A DNA stretch of 64,000 nucleotides. Origin: Pseudomonas frederiksbergensis (GTDB lineage: Bacteria; Pseudomonadota; Gammaproteobacteria; Pseudomonadales; Pseudomonadaceae). A model generated the notes under the pieces. It worked only from the letters and a program-made list of their open reading frames with translations, was not told where the DNA came from and made no database searches. Made by a program: the position numbers and the translations under genes. How positions within the stretch are numbered: the stretch's first letter is position 1; every line of letters begins with the position of its first letter. Shown piece after piece: positions 8,664 through 16,235 of the stretch. Location of the stretch: NCBI RefSeq assembly GCF_003732705.1, contig NZ_MOBR01000026.1:1-64000 (forward strand), in the 5' to 3' direction.

Positions 8664-9404
8664 TTATGGCGCGATCGGGATATCAAACTCCCGAAACGCA
8701 TCGTCCACCGGCAGATAACCCAACACCCGCGTGGTTTCGCTGAGGTCCAGACGCTTGAAGCGGTTATTGGAAATGCCATGGGCGATCAGATGTTGAACGC
8801 CTTCGGTTTCCACCGCGCGTTGCAGCAATTGCACCGCATCCCGAGGGCTGAGCCAGGCGCTCAAGTCTCGCGCATTGGTCAGCTCATGACGGTCCGGGAA
8901 TTCGAAGGCGCCGATGCGGATGGCGATGGTCGAGAGCCCGCGTTTGGCGGCGTAAAACGCGCACAACGCCTCGCCATAACATTTGCTGACGCCATACAGA
9001 TTGGCCGGCATGACCTGCATGCCCGGGGTGATCTGCCGGTCCACCGGATAGCCTTCAATGGTTTGCGCGCTGCTGGCGAACACCAGCCGTTTGCAGCCCG
9101 CCGCCACCGCCGCTTCGAACAGGTAAGTGGTGGCCAGAATGTTATTGGGCAACAACTCATCGAAGGTTGCAGTGGCGTGAGGGATGCCGGCCAGGTGGAC
9201 GATAACGTCGATGCCGTTCAGCACTTCAGCTATTGCCTTGGGATCGGCCATGTCCAGGCGCACAAAGTGGTGGGGCGCCTCGACCGGGAAGTCGGGTTCG
9301 ACGCGATCGGTCAGCACGAAGGTGTAGCGATTTTTCGAGGCTTCGAAAAAGGTTTTGCCAATTCTGCCGCAAGCGCCGGTCAGCAGTACGTTGAGTCCGT
9401 TCAT
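8664..9404 (-). CDS. NAD(P)-dependent oxidoreductase, uronate dehydrogenase-like short-chain/epimerase family
   Basis: Protein of 246 aa of the extended SDR fold. The N-terminal dinucleotide site is NVLLTGACGRIGKTF (GxxGxxG, residues 4-18). The catalytic Tyr and Lys are in YGVSKCYGE (about residue 137), the downstream RIGAFE fits the family, and a WLSPRDAVQLLQRAVE helix and HGISNNRF resemble uronate dehydrogenases, which oxidise glucuronate or galacturonate. Family resemblance does not fix the substrate. It lies upstream of the MFS gene at 7114 on the same strand. Confidence 0.75.
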   Translation of the reverse strand: MNGLNVLLTGACGRIGKTFFEASKNRYTFVLTDRVEPDFPVEAPHHFVRLDMADPKAIAEVLNGIDVIVHLAGIPHATATFDELLPNNILATTYLFEAAVAAGCKRLVFASSAQTIEGYPVDRQITPGMQVMPANLYGVSKCYGEALCAFYAAKRGLSTIAIRIGAFEFPDRHELTNARDLSAWLSPRDAVQLLQRAVETEGVQHLIAHGISNNRFKRLDLSETTRVLGYLPVDDAFREFDIPIAP

Positions 9405-9486
9405 GCATCTCTCTTATTTGGGAAGGGGGGATCCGCTTAATTAGGCCCGCCACAAGTTACTCATTGCCAGCTCCATCTATTGAAGG

Positions 9487-10119
9487 CTACGGCAAACCAT
9501 TGCAGCCATGTTTCAGGAAACCCGGACGCTGGGCCAAGCGCTGGAAATACTCGTCGACGGCGGGGAAGTCCGGCCGCTCCATCGGCGTCATCAGCCAGCG
9601 ATTGACCGATAAACCGATAACAATGTCGGCCAGGGTAAAGCGCGGCCCGGCGACATAGGCCTTGGTCGCCGCGAGCTGATGCTCAAGGATGCTCATCTTA
9701 TGGTTCCAGTCATTGATACCGACGCCAATCTGATGCGGGTCCTGAAACTCGGGGTCTTTACGTACGAGCGCCGTAAACGCGTAGCCCCAGGACCGATTGA
9801 GCTCGGTGGCCTGCCAATCCATCCACTGTTCTACCCGTGCGCGGGCGGCGGGTTCGTTGGGCAGCAATTCGTGGTTGTGATGCTTGCCGGCCAGGTAACG
9901 GCAAATCGTATTGGACTCCCACAGCACGCCGGCGTCATCGATGATCACCGGCACTTGGGCGTTGGGGTTGAGCCGGGTGAACTCGGGGCTGTGGGTCGAG
10001 GCAAAACCGCTGCCCCAATCTTCACGCTCGTAGGTAACGCCCAGTTCCTCACAGGTCCAAAGGACTTTTCTGACGTTGATGGACGAAGCCTTACCGAGAA
10101 TTTTCAGTGCATGTTCCAT
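9487..10119 (-). CDS. Glutathione S-transferase family protein
   Basis: Protein of 210 aa. The thioredoxin-like N-domain starts MEHALKILGKASSINVRKVL, with the catalytic-Ser-type SSINVRK segment, and includes WESNTICRYLAGKHH for glutathione binding. The C-terminal helical domain contains FTLADIVIGLSVNRW. ATGGAACATG at 10119 is the start, preceded by GGAGTAG. It probably detoxifies electrophiles. It sits between the epimerase-like gene and the PACE efflux gene on the same strand. Confidence 0.9.
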   Translation of the reverse strand: MEHALKILGKASSINVRKVLWTCEELGVTYEREDWGSGFASTHSPEFTRLNPNAQVPVIIDDAGVLWESNTICRYLAGKHHNHELLPNEPAARARVEQWMDWQATELNRSWGYAFTALVRKDPEFQDPHQIGVGINDWNHKMSILEHQLAATKAYVAGPRFTLADIVIGLSVNRWLMTPMERPDFPAVDEYFQRLAQRPGFLKHGCNGLP

Positions 10120-10161
10120 GGAGCTACTCCTTTAGCGAATCGACGCTTCAGGAATCTAACA

Positions 10162-10593
10162 TTAAGCGGGATCCGGTAGCGCCGACGCCGGCAAACCAAA
10201 TGTGCGATCAAACAGCCAGTTGAACGCGAAGGTGTAGCACGGGATGAACAGGATCAGCGCCAGATCCAGCACAAAGGCCTGCACCAGGCTGATGTTCATC
10301 CACCAGGCGATCAGCGGGATGAGGAACACTATCAAGGTTAGTTGAAAACCCACGGCATGGGCGATGCGCCGCTTCACCGTGCGAGTGCGTAAGGGCTGGC
10401 GGCTTTCCCAGCGTTCGAACAATGAGGTGAAGATGAAATTCCAGGTCACGGCGATGGTGGTGATGATCACCGCCAGCGGGCCGGTGCTACCCGGTGAAGT
10501 GCCGGACAACAGCGCCAGGCCGAGGGCCGACAGGGTCATACCGATGACTTCGTAAAGCGACACGTAGACCAGTTTGCGTTTAACGCCTTGCAT
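10162..10593 (-). CDS. PACE-family multidrug/biocide efflux transporter
   Basis: Protein of 143 aa made of two tandem bacterial transmembrane pair domains, giving four membrane helices, as in Acinetobacter AceI. The conserved acidic residue of helix 1 is in SLYEVIGM (residue about 14), and the paired NFIFTSLFERWE and NWLFDRTFG motifs end each half. The ATG at 10593 gives the standard length; an upstream in-frame start would add 22 unlikely residues. It is divergent from the LysR gene at 10712, a common PACE-regulator layout. A second PACE gene is at 26417. Confidence 0.9.
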   Translation of the reverse strand: MQGVKRKLVYVSLYEVIGMTLSALGLALLSGTSPGSTGPLAVIITTIAVTWNFIFTSLFERWESRQPLRTRTVKRRIAHAVGFQLTLIVFLIPLIAWWMNISLVQAFVLDLALILFIPCYTFAFNWLFDRTFGLPASALPDPA

Positions 10594-10711
10594 GGGGTTT
10601 TGCCTCTTTTGCGAACTTGAGCCAGCAGCACTGGCGAAGACGACGAAAGATAGCTTCAATAGTAATGACAGAAAAAGTCAGTAGCTTTCAGTTTTATTGA
10701 TAGGACGGCGG

Positions 10712-11587
10712 ATGAACTTCAACAGCGACAGCATCGAATTGTTCCTCGCGGTGATCGAGCGCGGATCGTTTTCCGCCGCCGCCAGGGCGCTGGGCAAAGT
10801 GCCGTCGGCGGTGAGCATGGGCATTGCCAATCTGGAAGCCGAACTCGGTTATCCGCTGTTCGATCGCAGCCACCGCGAACCGGTGCCGACGGCCATGGCC
10901 AGTGCGCTGGTGCCCCATGCACGGCTGATTTTTGAACAGCTCAAGCAATTGCAAGTGCATGCGGTGGAGTTGTCATTGGGGCTGGAAAGCAAGTTGTCGA
11001 TTGGCGTCGTCGCGGACATCGACAAGAGCCGTTTGATCGCGGCGATCAAGGTCATTGCCGAGCGTCATCCGCTGCTGCACATCGAAGTGCTCAGCGCGCC
11101 CCAGGATGATGTGCTGGCGATGCTCCACAGCGGTCGCGTCAGCGTGTGCCTGGCGTTCGCGGGGTTGAGCATGAACGTGCTGGAGCGTTTTCAGTTCGTT
11201 GGCACCGAGCGGATGATCGCCATGCTGGCGGCGGACAATCCGCTGTTCCAGGGGCAGGATTTGTTTCTGGAAGACCTGGTGCATGTGCGGCAGATCATCG
11301 TCGCCAGCCGCGACTTGCCGATCAGCGAAACCCGACCGCTGGTGGCCGAATCCTACTGGCGCACCGACACCTTGGCGGCGGCGCTGGAAATGGTCGAGGC
11401 GGGGTTGGGCTGGGGCAATTTTCCGTTATCGGTGGTGCAACCGTTGCTCGATGCAGGACGGCTCAAGCGCCTGCGTTTTCGCAACATCGAAAACGGATTG
11501 GTCCTGCCGGTGCACGCGGTGTGGCTCAAGAGCCAGCCGTTGCAGAAAGGCGCGTTGGCGTTCGTCAGCCTTATGTCCGCAGCCTGA
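10712..11587 (+). CDS. LysR-family transcriptional regulator (next to PACE gene)
   Basis: Protein of 291 aa. The helix-turn-helix is in residues 1-60 (FNSDSIELFLAVIERGSF, then ALGKVPSAVSMGIANLEAEL), with an effector domain behind. AGGACGGCGG lies upstream of the ATG at 10712, preferred over the TTG at 10697. It is divergent from the PACE gene at 10162 and probably controls it. The last 97 bases of the gene are the start of a 210-base sequence that is repeated three times. Confidence 0.9.
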   Translation: MNFNSDSIELFLAVIERGSFSAAARALGKVPSAVSMGIANLEAELGYPLFDRSHREPVPTAMASALVPHARLIFEQLKQLQVHAVELSLGLESKLSIGVVADIDKSRLIAAIKVIAERHPLLHIEVLSAPQDDVLAMLHSGRVSVCLAFAGLSMNVLERFQFVGTERMIAMLAADNPLFQGQDLFLEDLVHVRQIIVASRDLPISETRPLVAESYWRTDTLAAALEMVEAGLGWGNFPLSVVQPLLDAGRLKRLRFRNIENGLVLPVHAVWLKSQPLQKGALAFVSLMSAA

Positions 11588-12120
11588 TCGTTCCCACGCT
11601 CTGCGTGGGAATGCCTCAACGGACGCTCCGCGTTCGGCTTTGGATGGTGGGACGCGGAGCGTCCCGGGCTGCATTCCCACGCAGAGCGTGGGAACGATCA
11701 AAACGGATTGGTCCTGCCGGTGCACGCGGTATGGCTCAAGAGCCAGCCGTTGCAGAAGGGCGCATTGGCGTTCGTCAGCCTTATGTCCGCAGCCTGATCG
11801 TTCCCACGCTCTGCGTGGGAATGCCTCAACGGACGCTCCGCGTTCGGCTTTGGATGGTGGGACGCGGAGCGTCCCGGGCTGCATTCCCACGCAGAGCGTG
11901 GGAACGATCAAAACGGATTGGTCCTGCCGGTGCACGCGGTGTGGCTCAAGAGCCAGCCGTTGCAGAAAGGCGCGTTGGCGTTCGTCAGCCTTATGTCCGC
12001 AGCCTGATCGTTCCCACGCTCTGCGTGGGAATGCCTCAACGGACGCTCCGCGTTCGGCTTTGGATGGTGGGACGCGGAGCGTCCCGGGCTGCATTCCCAC
12101 GCAGAGCGTGGGAACGATCA
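11491..12120. repeat. Three tandem 210-base repeats: end of LysR gene plus REP-type palindrome
   Basis: Units at 11491-11700, 11701-11910 and 11911-12120. Each has 97 bases of the LysR 3' end, including its stop, followed by a palindromic element of about 114 bases that starts and ends with GATC (GATCGTTCCCACGCTCTGCG and its complement). Units 1 and 3 are identical. Unit 2 differs at only three places (11731, 11758, 11764), all at codon third positions and all synonymous if read as the LysR gene. Confidence 0.95.
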
Positions 12121-12241
12121 AACGCCAGGTAGGAAATCGCTGTAGGAAAGCAGTTTCGGCAGGTGTCAAAAGGCTACAGCTTCTTGCTCCATTGCCTACA
12201 ACTACGCCAGAATCCGCCGGCTTGTGCGTCTGGTGCCCGGA

Positions 12242-12440
12242 ATTTATTGTTCCCGTGTCGCTGCCAATTCAGCGATCGGGTCTAGCAGCCCGGGTACTTT
12301 AGACGCATGCGTTCACCGTTCGTAGCCCGTTCACGTTATGGCGGCTGTGCGTGGGAAGATCTTCGGATCTACCGGGTTCTAGAGTCCTGGTCTGCTAGCC
12401 CGCGCACGGCTGTCACCTTATTCGTCTAGCAGCGAATCGG
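12242..12440 (+). promoter_or_regulatory. Candidate structured leader RNA of the DUF6124 gene
   Basis: A run of strong stems precedes the gene at 12470. Stems are 12258-12263/12270-12275, 12277-12280/12289-12292, a 12-bp stem 12344-12355/12399-12410 with two G-U pairs, an AGATC-TTCG-GATCT hairpin at 12357-12370 with a stable UUCG loop, 12371-12376/12386-12391, and 12420-12424/12433-12437. The 7-base segment CTGCTAG at 12392-12398 is exactly complementary to CTAGCAG, present in the loops at 12282-12288 and 12426-12432, giving a possible pseudoknot. No known riboswitch class was recognised. Confidence 0.55.
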
Positions 12441-12469
12441 GGCAGCTCCATTACTCTAGGAGCATCACC

Positions 12470-12718
12470 ATGTTCAAACCGACTCCCAACCCGCCGCGCA
12501 AAATCAGTCCCATGTTCAGCATCTCGACTGACCTCAATAACGAAACCCTGCTGGCCCACGCCTGCGAATCCCTGGCTTCGGCCAATGTCATGATCAATGA
12601 CTTCGCGACCTTACTGGACAACCCTCATCGCAACACCGCGCTGGGCATTGCCCAGATCATTCTGTCTGCGCAACTGGCGGTGAATCGAGCGCTGGATAAC
12701 GTCGACCCACAAGACTGA
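12470..12718 (+). CDS. DUF6124-family small protein
   Basis: Protein of 82 aa resembling the Pseudomonas DUF6124 (formerly DUF3077) family: a disordered Pro-rich start (FKPTPNPPRKISPMFSISTD), then an alpha-helical part, ETLLAHACESLASANVMIND, and a helix ending NRALDN. The function is unknown. TAGGAGCATCACC precedes the ATG. It is preceded by the structured leader at 12242-12440. No signal peptide or membrane segment. Confidence 0.75.
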   Translation: MFKPTPNPPRKISPMFSISTDLNNETLLAHACESLASANVMINDFATLLDNPHRNTALGIAQIILSAQLAVNRALDNVDPQD

Positions 12719-12727
12719 CCGGTCGCA

Positions 12728-12838
12728 GATCGTTCCCACGCTCTGCGTGGGAATGCCTCAACGGACGCTCCGCGTTCGGCTTTGGATGGGACGCGGAGCG
12801 TCCCGGGCTGCATTCCCACGCAGAGCGTGGGAACGATC
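12728..12838. repeat. REP-type palindromic element (CGTTCCCACGC family)
   Basis: Same family as the elements in the 11491-12120 repeats, with the same inverted GATC ends and CGCGGAGCGTCC core, and a 3-base deletion relative to those copies. Confidence 0.8.
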
Positions 12839-12841
12839 AGG

Positions 12842-13873
12842 TTAAGTGCTCTCGCGAACCTTCAACTCAAACCCCATGTCCTGCACCGGTTTGGCCACTG
12901 AGTTACCCGCCATCAACGTCAGCATCTGCTCCGCCGCACGCCGGCCAATGGCTTCTCTCGGGGTGCTGATGCTGCTCAGGCGCGGCACCATGTGCGCCGA
13001 GGCGGGCAGGTCGTTGAAACCCAGGACCGCTATTTGCTCGGGGATCTTGATCCCGCAACGCATGGCTTCAAGCAGTGCGCCCTGGGCCAGGTCGTCGTTG
13101 CCGAAGAAGATCGCATCGACATCGGGATGGCTGGCCAGCAGTTGTAGAAACAGCTCACCACCGAGGCCAACCGACGACGCGCGCGGGGTCAGCACTTCCA
13201 GATCCGGGTCGTACAAACCGGCCTTTTGCAGGGCCTTGCGGAAGCCTTCGCCGCGCAACAACGTGCGTTGATCCAGTTGCGCGCCGATATAAGCCAGGCG
13301 CTTGCGACCCCGGGACAGCAAATGTTCGGCCGCCGTTTCGCCGGCGGCCAGTTGGGAGAAGCCGACGCAGTTAACCCCGGCGGCGCTGTCCAGTTCCATC
13401 ATGTAAACGCAGGGAATGTTGCTCGCTTCAATCATTCGCCGCGAACTTTCCGTGCGATCAAACCCGGTCAGCAGCAAGCCGCGCGGCTGATAGGCCATGT
13501 AGTTGCGTAGCAGGTTTTCTTCTTCATCACGGGAATAGTGGAAATTACCGATCAGCACTTCAAAGCCCTTGGGCCGTAAAACCTGATGAATGGCTTCCAG
13601 GGTGTCGATGAACAACAGGTTGGACAGCGACGGCACCAACACCACCACCGAATGGCTCTGGGCCGAGGCCAGGGCGCGGGCAGCGGGGTTGACCACGTAG
13701 TTGAGGTCCGCTGCGGCTTTCTGGACTTTTTCCACCAGTTCGGTGGCCACGGTGCTGACGCCGCGCAAGGCCCGGGAGGCGGTGATCGGGCTGACGCCGG
13801 CCAGGCGTGCGACTTCGTTGAGGGTAGGGCGGCCAGTGGTGCGTGTATTTTTATCGTTTTTAGGGGTGGTCAT
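12842..13873 (-). CDS. gntR: LacI-family repressor of gluconate genes, GntR
   Basis: Protein of 343 aa. The LacI helix-turn-helix is in residues 16-45 (RPTLNEVARLAGVSPITASR), followed by the hinge and a periplasmic-binding-type effector domain (HSVVVLVPSLSNLLF, IPCVYMMELDS, DAIFFGNDDLAQGALLEAM). The ATG at 13873 gives the usual LacI start. It is divergent from gntK and gntP, and GntR-type operators lie in its own promoter region and before both targets. The GntR of P. aeruginosa represses gluconate uptake and phosphorylation, and gluconate or 6-phosphogluconate relieves it. Not to be confused with the unrelated GntR family of the FadR type. Confidence 0.9.
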   Translation of the reverse strand: MTTPKNDKNTRTTGRPTLNEVARLAGVSPITASRALRGVSTVATELVEKVQKAAADLNYVVNPAARALASAQSHSVVVLVPSLSNLLFIDTLEAIHQVLRPKGFEVLIGNFHYSRDEEENLLRNYMAYQPRGLLLTGFDRTESSRRMIEASNIPCVYMMELDSAAGVNCVGFSQLAAGETAAEHLLSRGRKRLAYIGAQLDQRTLLRGEGFRKALQKAGLYDPDLEVLTPRASSVGLGGELFLQLLASHPDVDAIFFGNDDLAQGALLEAMRCGIKIPEQIAVLGFNDLPASAHMVPRLSSISTPREAIGRRAAEQMLTLMAGNSVAKPVQDMGFELKVREST

Positions 13874-13903
13874 CGGGGCGGCTTGCCAAACAAAATTCAA
13901 GGC

Positions 13904-13917
13904 ACTAAGGTAGCGCT
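13904..13917. promoter_or_regulatory. GntR operator, at gntR
   Basis: ACTAAGGTAGCGCT matches the P. aeruginosa GntR operator AC-N-AAG-N-TAGCGCT, as I recall it, at every specified position. It lies just upstream of gntR, consistent with autorepression. Confidence 0.6.
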
Positions 13918-14054
13918 GTCCCGAAGCAGCTGCAAATGCGTAAGCGAGTTTTGCCTGATCCTCGCTTTTTAGCTTTGTGAACGAACATGCTGCAACCCAC
14001 AAAAATGACAAAAAGGCGCCGGCAACTTCTGCTTTTGCACTAGAGTTTTATTTG

Positions 14055-14068
14055 GCAAAGGTAGCGCT
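14055..14068. promoter_or_regulatory. GntR operator, before gntK
   Basis: GCAAAGGTAGCGCT differs from AC-N-AAG-N-TAGCGCT only at the first base. It sits about 22 bases before the gntK start. Confidence 0.6.
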
Positions 14069-14089
14069 GTCTGCGCGCTGAGGTGTTTC

Positions 14090-14623
14090 ATGAATCATCC
14101 CATCACCGCCCTGGTCATCATGGGCGTTGCCGGTTGTGGCAAGACTTGCGTCAGCGAAGCCTTGTGCCAGCTCAGCGGCGCGACTGCCATTGAAGGCGAC
14201 ACTTTCCACCCTGCCGCCAATATCGAAAAGATGAGCGCGGGTATCCCCCTGAACGACGAAGACCGTGCCGGCTGGCTCGACAGCCTGTGCGACGAATTGC
14301 GCCGCGTCGACGCCGAGGGCAAACGCCCGGTGCTGACCTGCTCGGCCCTCAAACACAGTTATCGCGAAGTGCTGCGCAGTGCCTTGCCGGGCCTGGGCTT
14401 CGTGTTTCTTGAACTGACCCCGGAAGTCGCCGCCGAACGTGTGTCCCACCGTCCGGGCCACTTCATGCCGTCGACGTTGATCGACAGCCAGTTCGCCACC
14501 CTTGAATCCCCCGTTGGCGAGCCCTTGACCCTGGCCCTCGACGCCTCGAATCACAGCGTCGACGAGTTGGCGCAACAGGCGCAAGCCTGGTGGTTGAAAC
14601 ACGGTTTGAAACTCGCCGGTTAA
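14090..14623 (+). CDS. gntK: Gluconokinase
   Basis: Protein of 177 aa that phosphorylates gluconate to 6-phosphogluconate for the Entner-Doudoroff pathway. The Walker A motif GVAGCGKT is at residues 12-19, followed by the acceptor segment AIEGDTFHP near residue 34. ALKHSYREVLR and RPGHFMPSTLIDSQFATLE are typical of the GntK family. The gene is separated by 82 bases from the permease gene gntP and lies under two GntR operators. It forms a gluconate-use unit with gntR and gntP. Confidence 0.95.
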   Translation: MNHPITALVIMGVAGCGKTCVSEALCQLSGATAIEGDTFHPAANIEKMSAGIPLNDEDRAGWLDSLCDELRRVDAEGKRPVLTCSALKHSYREVLRSALPGLGFVFLELTPEVAAERVSHRPGHFMPSTLIDSQFATLESPVGEPLTLALDASNHSVDELAQQAQAWWLKHGLKLAG

Positions 14624-14632
14624 GTCTTGCTC

Positions 14633-14646
14633 CAAGAGATAGCGCT
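14633..14646. promoter_or_regulatory. Possible GntR operator, before gntP
   Basis: CAAGAGATAGCGCT shares the TAGCGCT core but is poorer in the left half. It lies 60 bases before gntP. Confidence 0.4.
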
Positions 14647-14705
14647 GTCCTGATTGCTTTTGAATAATTGCTTTCATAACAACAACAAACAGGAGTCACC
14701 CCCCC

Positions 14706-16058
14706 ATGTTTGGCATGTCCCACGAGTCGTTCCTGCTGCTAGATGCAGTGGTCACCGTGATCGGGCTCATCGTCCTGATCACCAAGTTCAAACTGCACCC
14801 GTTCATTGCCCTGATCATCGCCGCCGGCTTCCTCGGTCTGACTTCCGGCATGCCGGTAGGCACCATTCTTAAAGCGTTCCAGGACGGCTTTGGTGGGGTA
14901 CTCGGTTTTGTCGGGATCATCCTCGCGCTGGGCACCATGCTCGGCAAAATGATGGCCGAGTCGGGCGGGGCGGATCAAATTGCCCAGACCCTGATTCGCG
15001 CGTTCGGTAAAGAACGCGTGCAGTGGGCCATGATGTTCGCGGCGTTCCTGGTTGGCATTCCGCTGTTCTTCGAAATCGGTTTCGTGCTGCTGATCCCGCT
15101 GGTGTTCATCGTCGCCCGACGTACCGGCGTGTCGATCATCAAGATTGGTATCCCGCTGTTGGCTGGTCTGTCGGCGGTGCACGGTCTGGTGCCACCGCAC
15201 CCGGGCCCGTTGCTGGCCATCGGCGTGTTCGGTGCCGACATCGGTAAAACCATTCTGTACGGCCTGATCGTTGCGCTGCCGACCGCCATCATTGCCGGTC
15301 CGATTTTCGGTACGTTCATCGCCAAGTACATTCCCGGCCATGCCAATCAGGAACTGGTGGATCAACTGGCGCGCGAGCCTCAGTCCGCTACCCTGCCTAG
15401 CTTCGCCATCACCCTGATCACCGTGCTGTTGCCGGTGTTCCTGATGTTGCTCAAGACCTTTGCCGACGTAGCGCTGCCGGACGGGCATTTCTTCCGCAGC
15501 TGGATGGACCTGATCGGTCACCCGATCTCGGCGTTGCTGCTGGCATTGCTGTTGTCGCTGTACACCTTTGGCCATCGCCAGGGCATCGGTTCGAAACAGA
15601 TTCTGAAACTGCTGGATTCGAGCCTTGCGCCGACCGCCGCGATCATTCTGATCATCGGTGCCGGTGGTGGCTTCAAGCAGATGCTGGTGACCAGCGGCGT
15701 GGGTGATGTGATCGGCCACATGGCGGTGAACGCACAGATCTCGCCGATCCTGTTGGCCTGGCTGGTGGCGGCGGTGATTCGTATTGCGACGGGTTCGGCG
15801 ACCGTGGCGACCATTACTGGCGCGGGCATTGTGGTGCCGGTGGTGGGGATGATTCCGGGTGTGAACCGTGAGTTGCTGGTGCTGGCCACCGGTGCTGGTT
15901 CGCTGGTGTTGTCCCACGTCAACGACGCCGGTTTCTGGCTGGTGAAGCAGTACTTCAACATGACCGTGGCTGAAACGTTCAAAACCTGGACGGCGATGGA
16001 AACCATCCTGTCCGTGGTGGCGTTGGGCTTTATCCTGCTGCTGTCGTTGTTCGTTTAA
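14706..16058 (+). CDS. gntP: Gluconate:H+ symporter, GntP family
   Basis: Protein of 450 aa with about twelve hydrophobic segments. It is an inner-membrane proton-coupled importer of D-gluconate. Typical GntP-family features include AAGFLGLTSGMPVGTILKAF, the GLSAVHGLVPPHPGP loop, and GSATVATITGAGIVVPVVG. It follows gntK, and both are probably repressed by GntR. The name could also be gntT or gntU by homology. The start is preceded by CAGGAGTCACC. Confidence 0.9.
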   Translation: MFGMSHESFLLLDAVVTVIGLIVLITKFKLHPFIALIIAAGFLGLTSGMPVGTILKAFQDGFGGVLGFVGIILALGTMLGKMMAESGGADQIAQTLIRAFGKERVQWAMMFAAFLVGIPLFFEIGFVLLIPLVFIVARRTGVSIIKIGIPLLAGLSAVHGLVPPHPGPLLAIGVFGADIGKTILYGLIVALPTAIIAGPIFGTFIAKYIPGHANQELVDQLAREPQSATLPSFAITLITVLLPVFLMLLKTFADVALPDGHFFRSWMDLIGHPISALLLALLLSLYTFGHRQGIGSKQILKLLDSSLAPTAAIILIIGAGGGFKQMLVTSGVGDVIGHMAVNAQISPILLAWLVAAVIRIATGSATVATITGAGIVVPVVGMIPGVNRELLVLATGAGSLVLSHVNDAGFWLVKQYFNMTVAETFKTWTAMETILSVVALGFILLLSLFV

Positions 16059-16070
16059 TCGCCTCACACC

Positions 16071-16174
16071 GATCGTTCCCACGCTCTGCGTGGGAATGCC
16101 GCCATGGACGCTCCGCGTCCCCTGTGACGCGGAGCGTCACGGGATGCATTCCCACGCGGAGCGTGGGAACGATC
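16071..16174. repeat. REP-type palindromic element (CGTTCCCACGC family)
   Basis: Inverted GATCGTTCCCACGC ends and GGACGCTCCGCGTCC core, downstream of gntP. Confidence 0.8.
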
Positions 16175-16190
16175 GGGTAGCGATCAGGCA

Positions 16191-16222
16191 CAAAAAAACC
16201 GCAGCGATGCGGTTTTTTTGTG
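16191..16222. terminator. Bidirectional rho-independent terminator
   Basis: ACCGCA-GCGA-TGCGGT stem with a run of A before it and a run of T after it, so it works on both strands. It lies between the convergent gntP and alaC genes. Confidence 0.9.
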
Positions 16223-16235
16223 GGTGTTTGATGTG

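Noticed and set aside
11146..12302. Long frames on both strands through the 210-base repeats
   Set aside because: They follow the repeat period and overlap the REP elements; the LysR gene is the only real one.
14739..16082. 447-codon frame opposite gntP
   Set aside because: Shadow of gntP; very rich in Gln, Arg, His and Gly, unlike a real protein.
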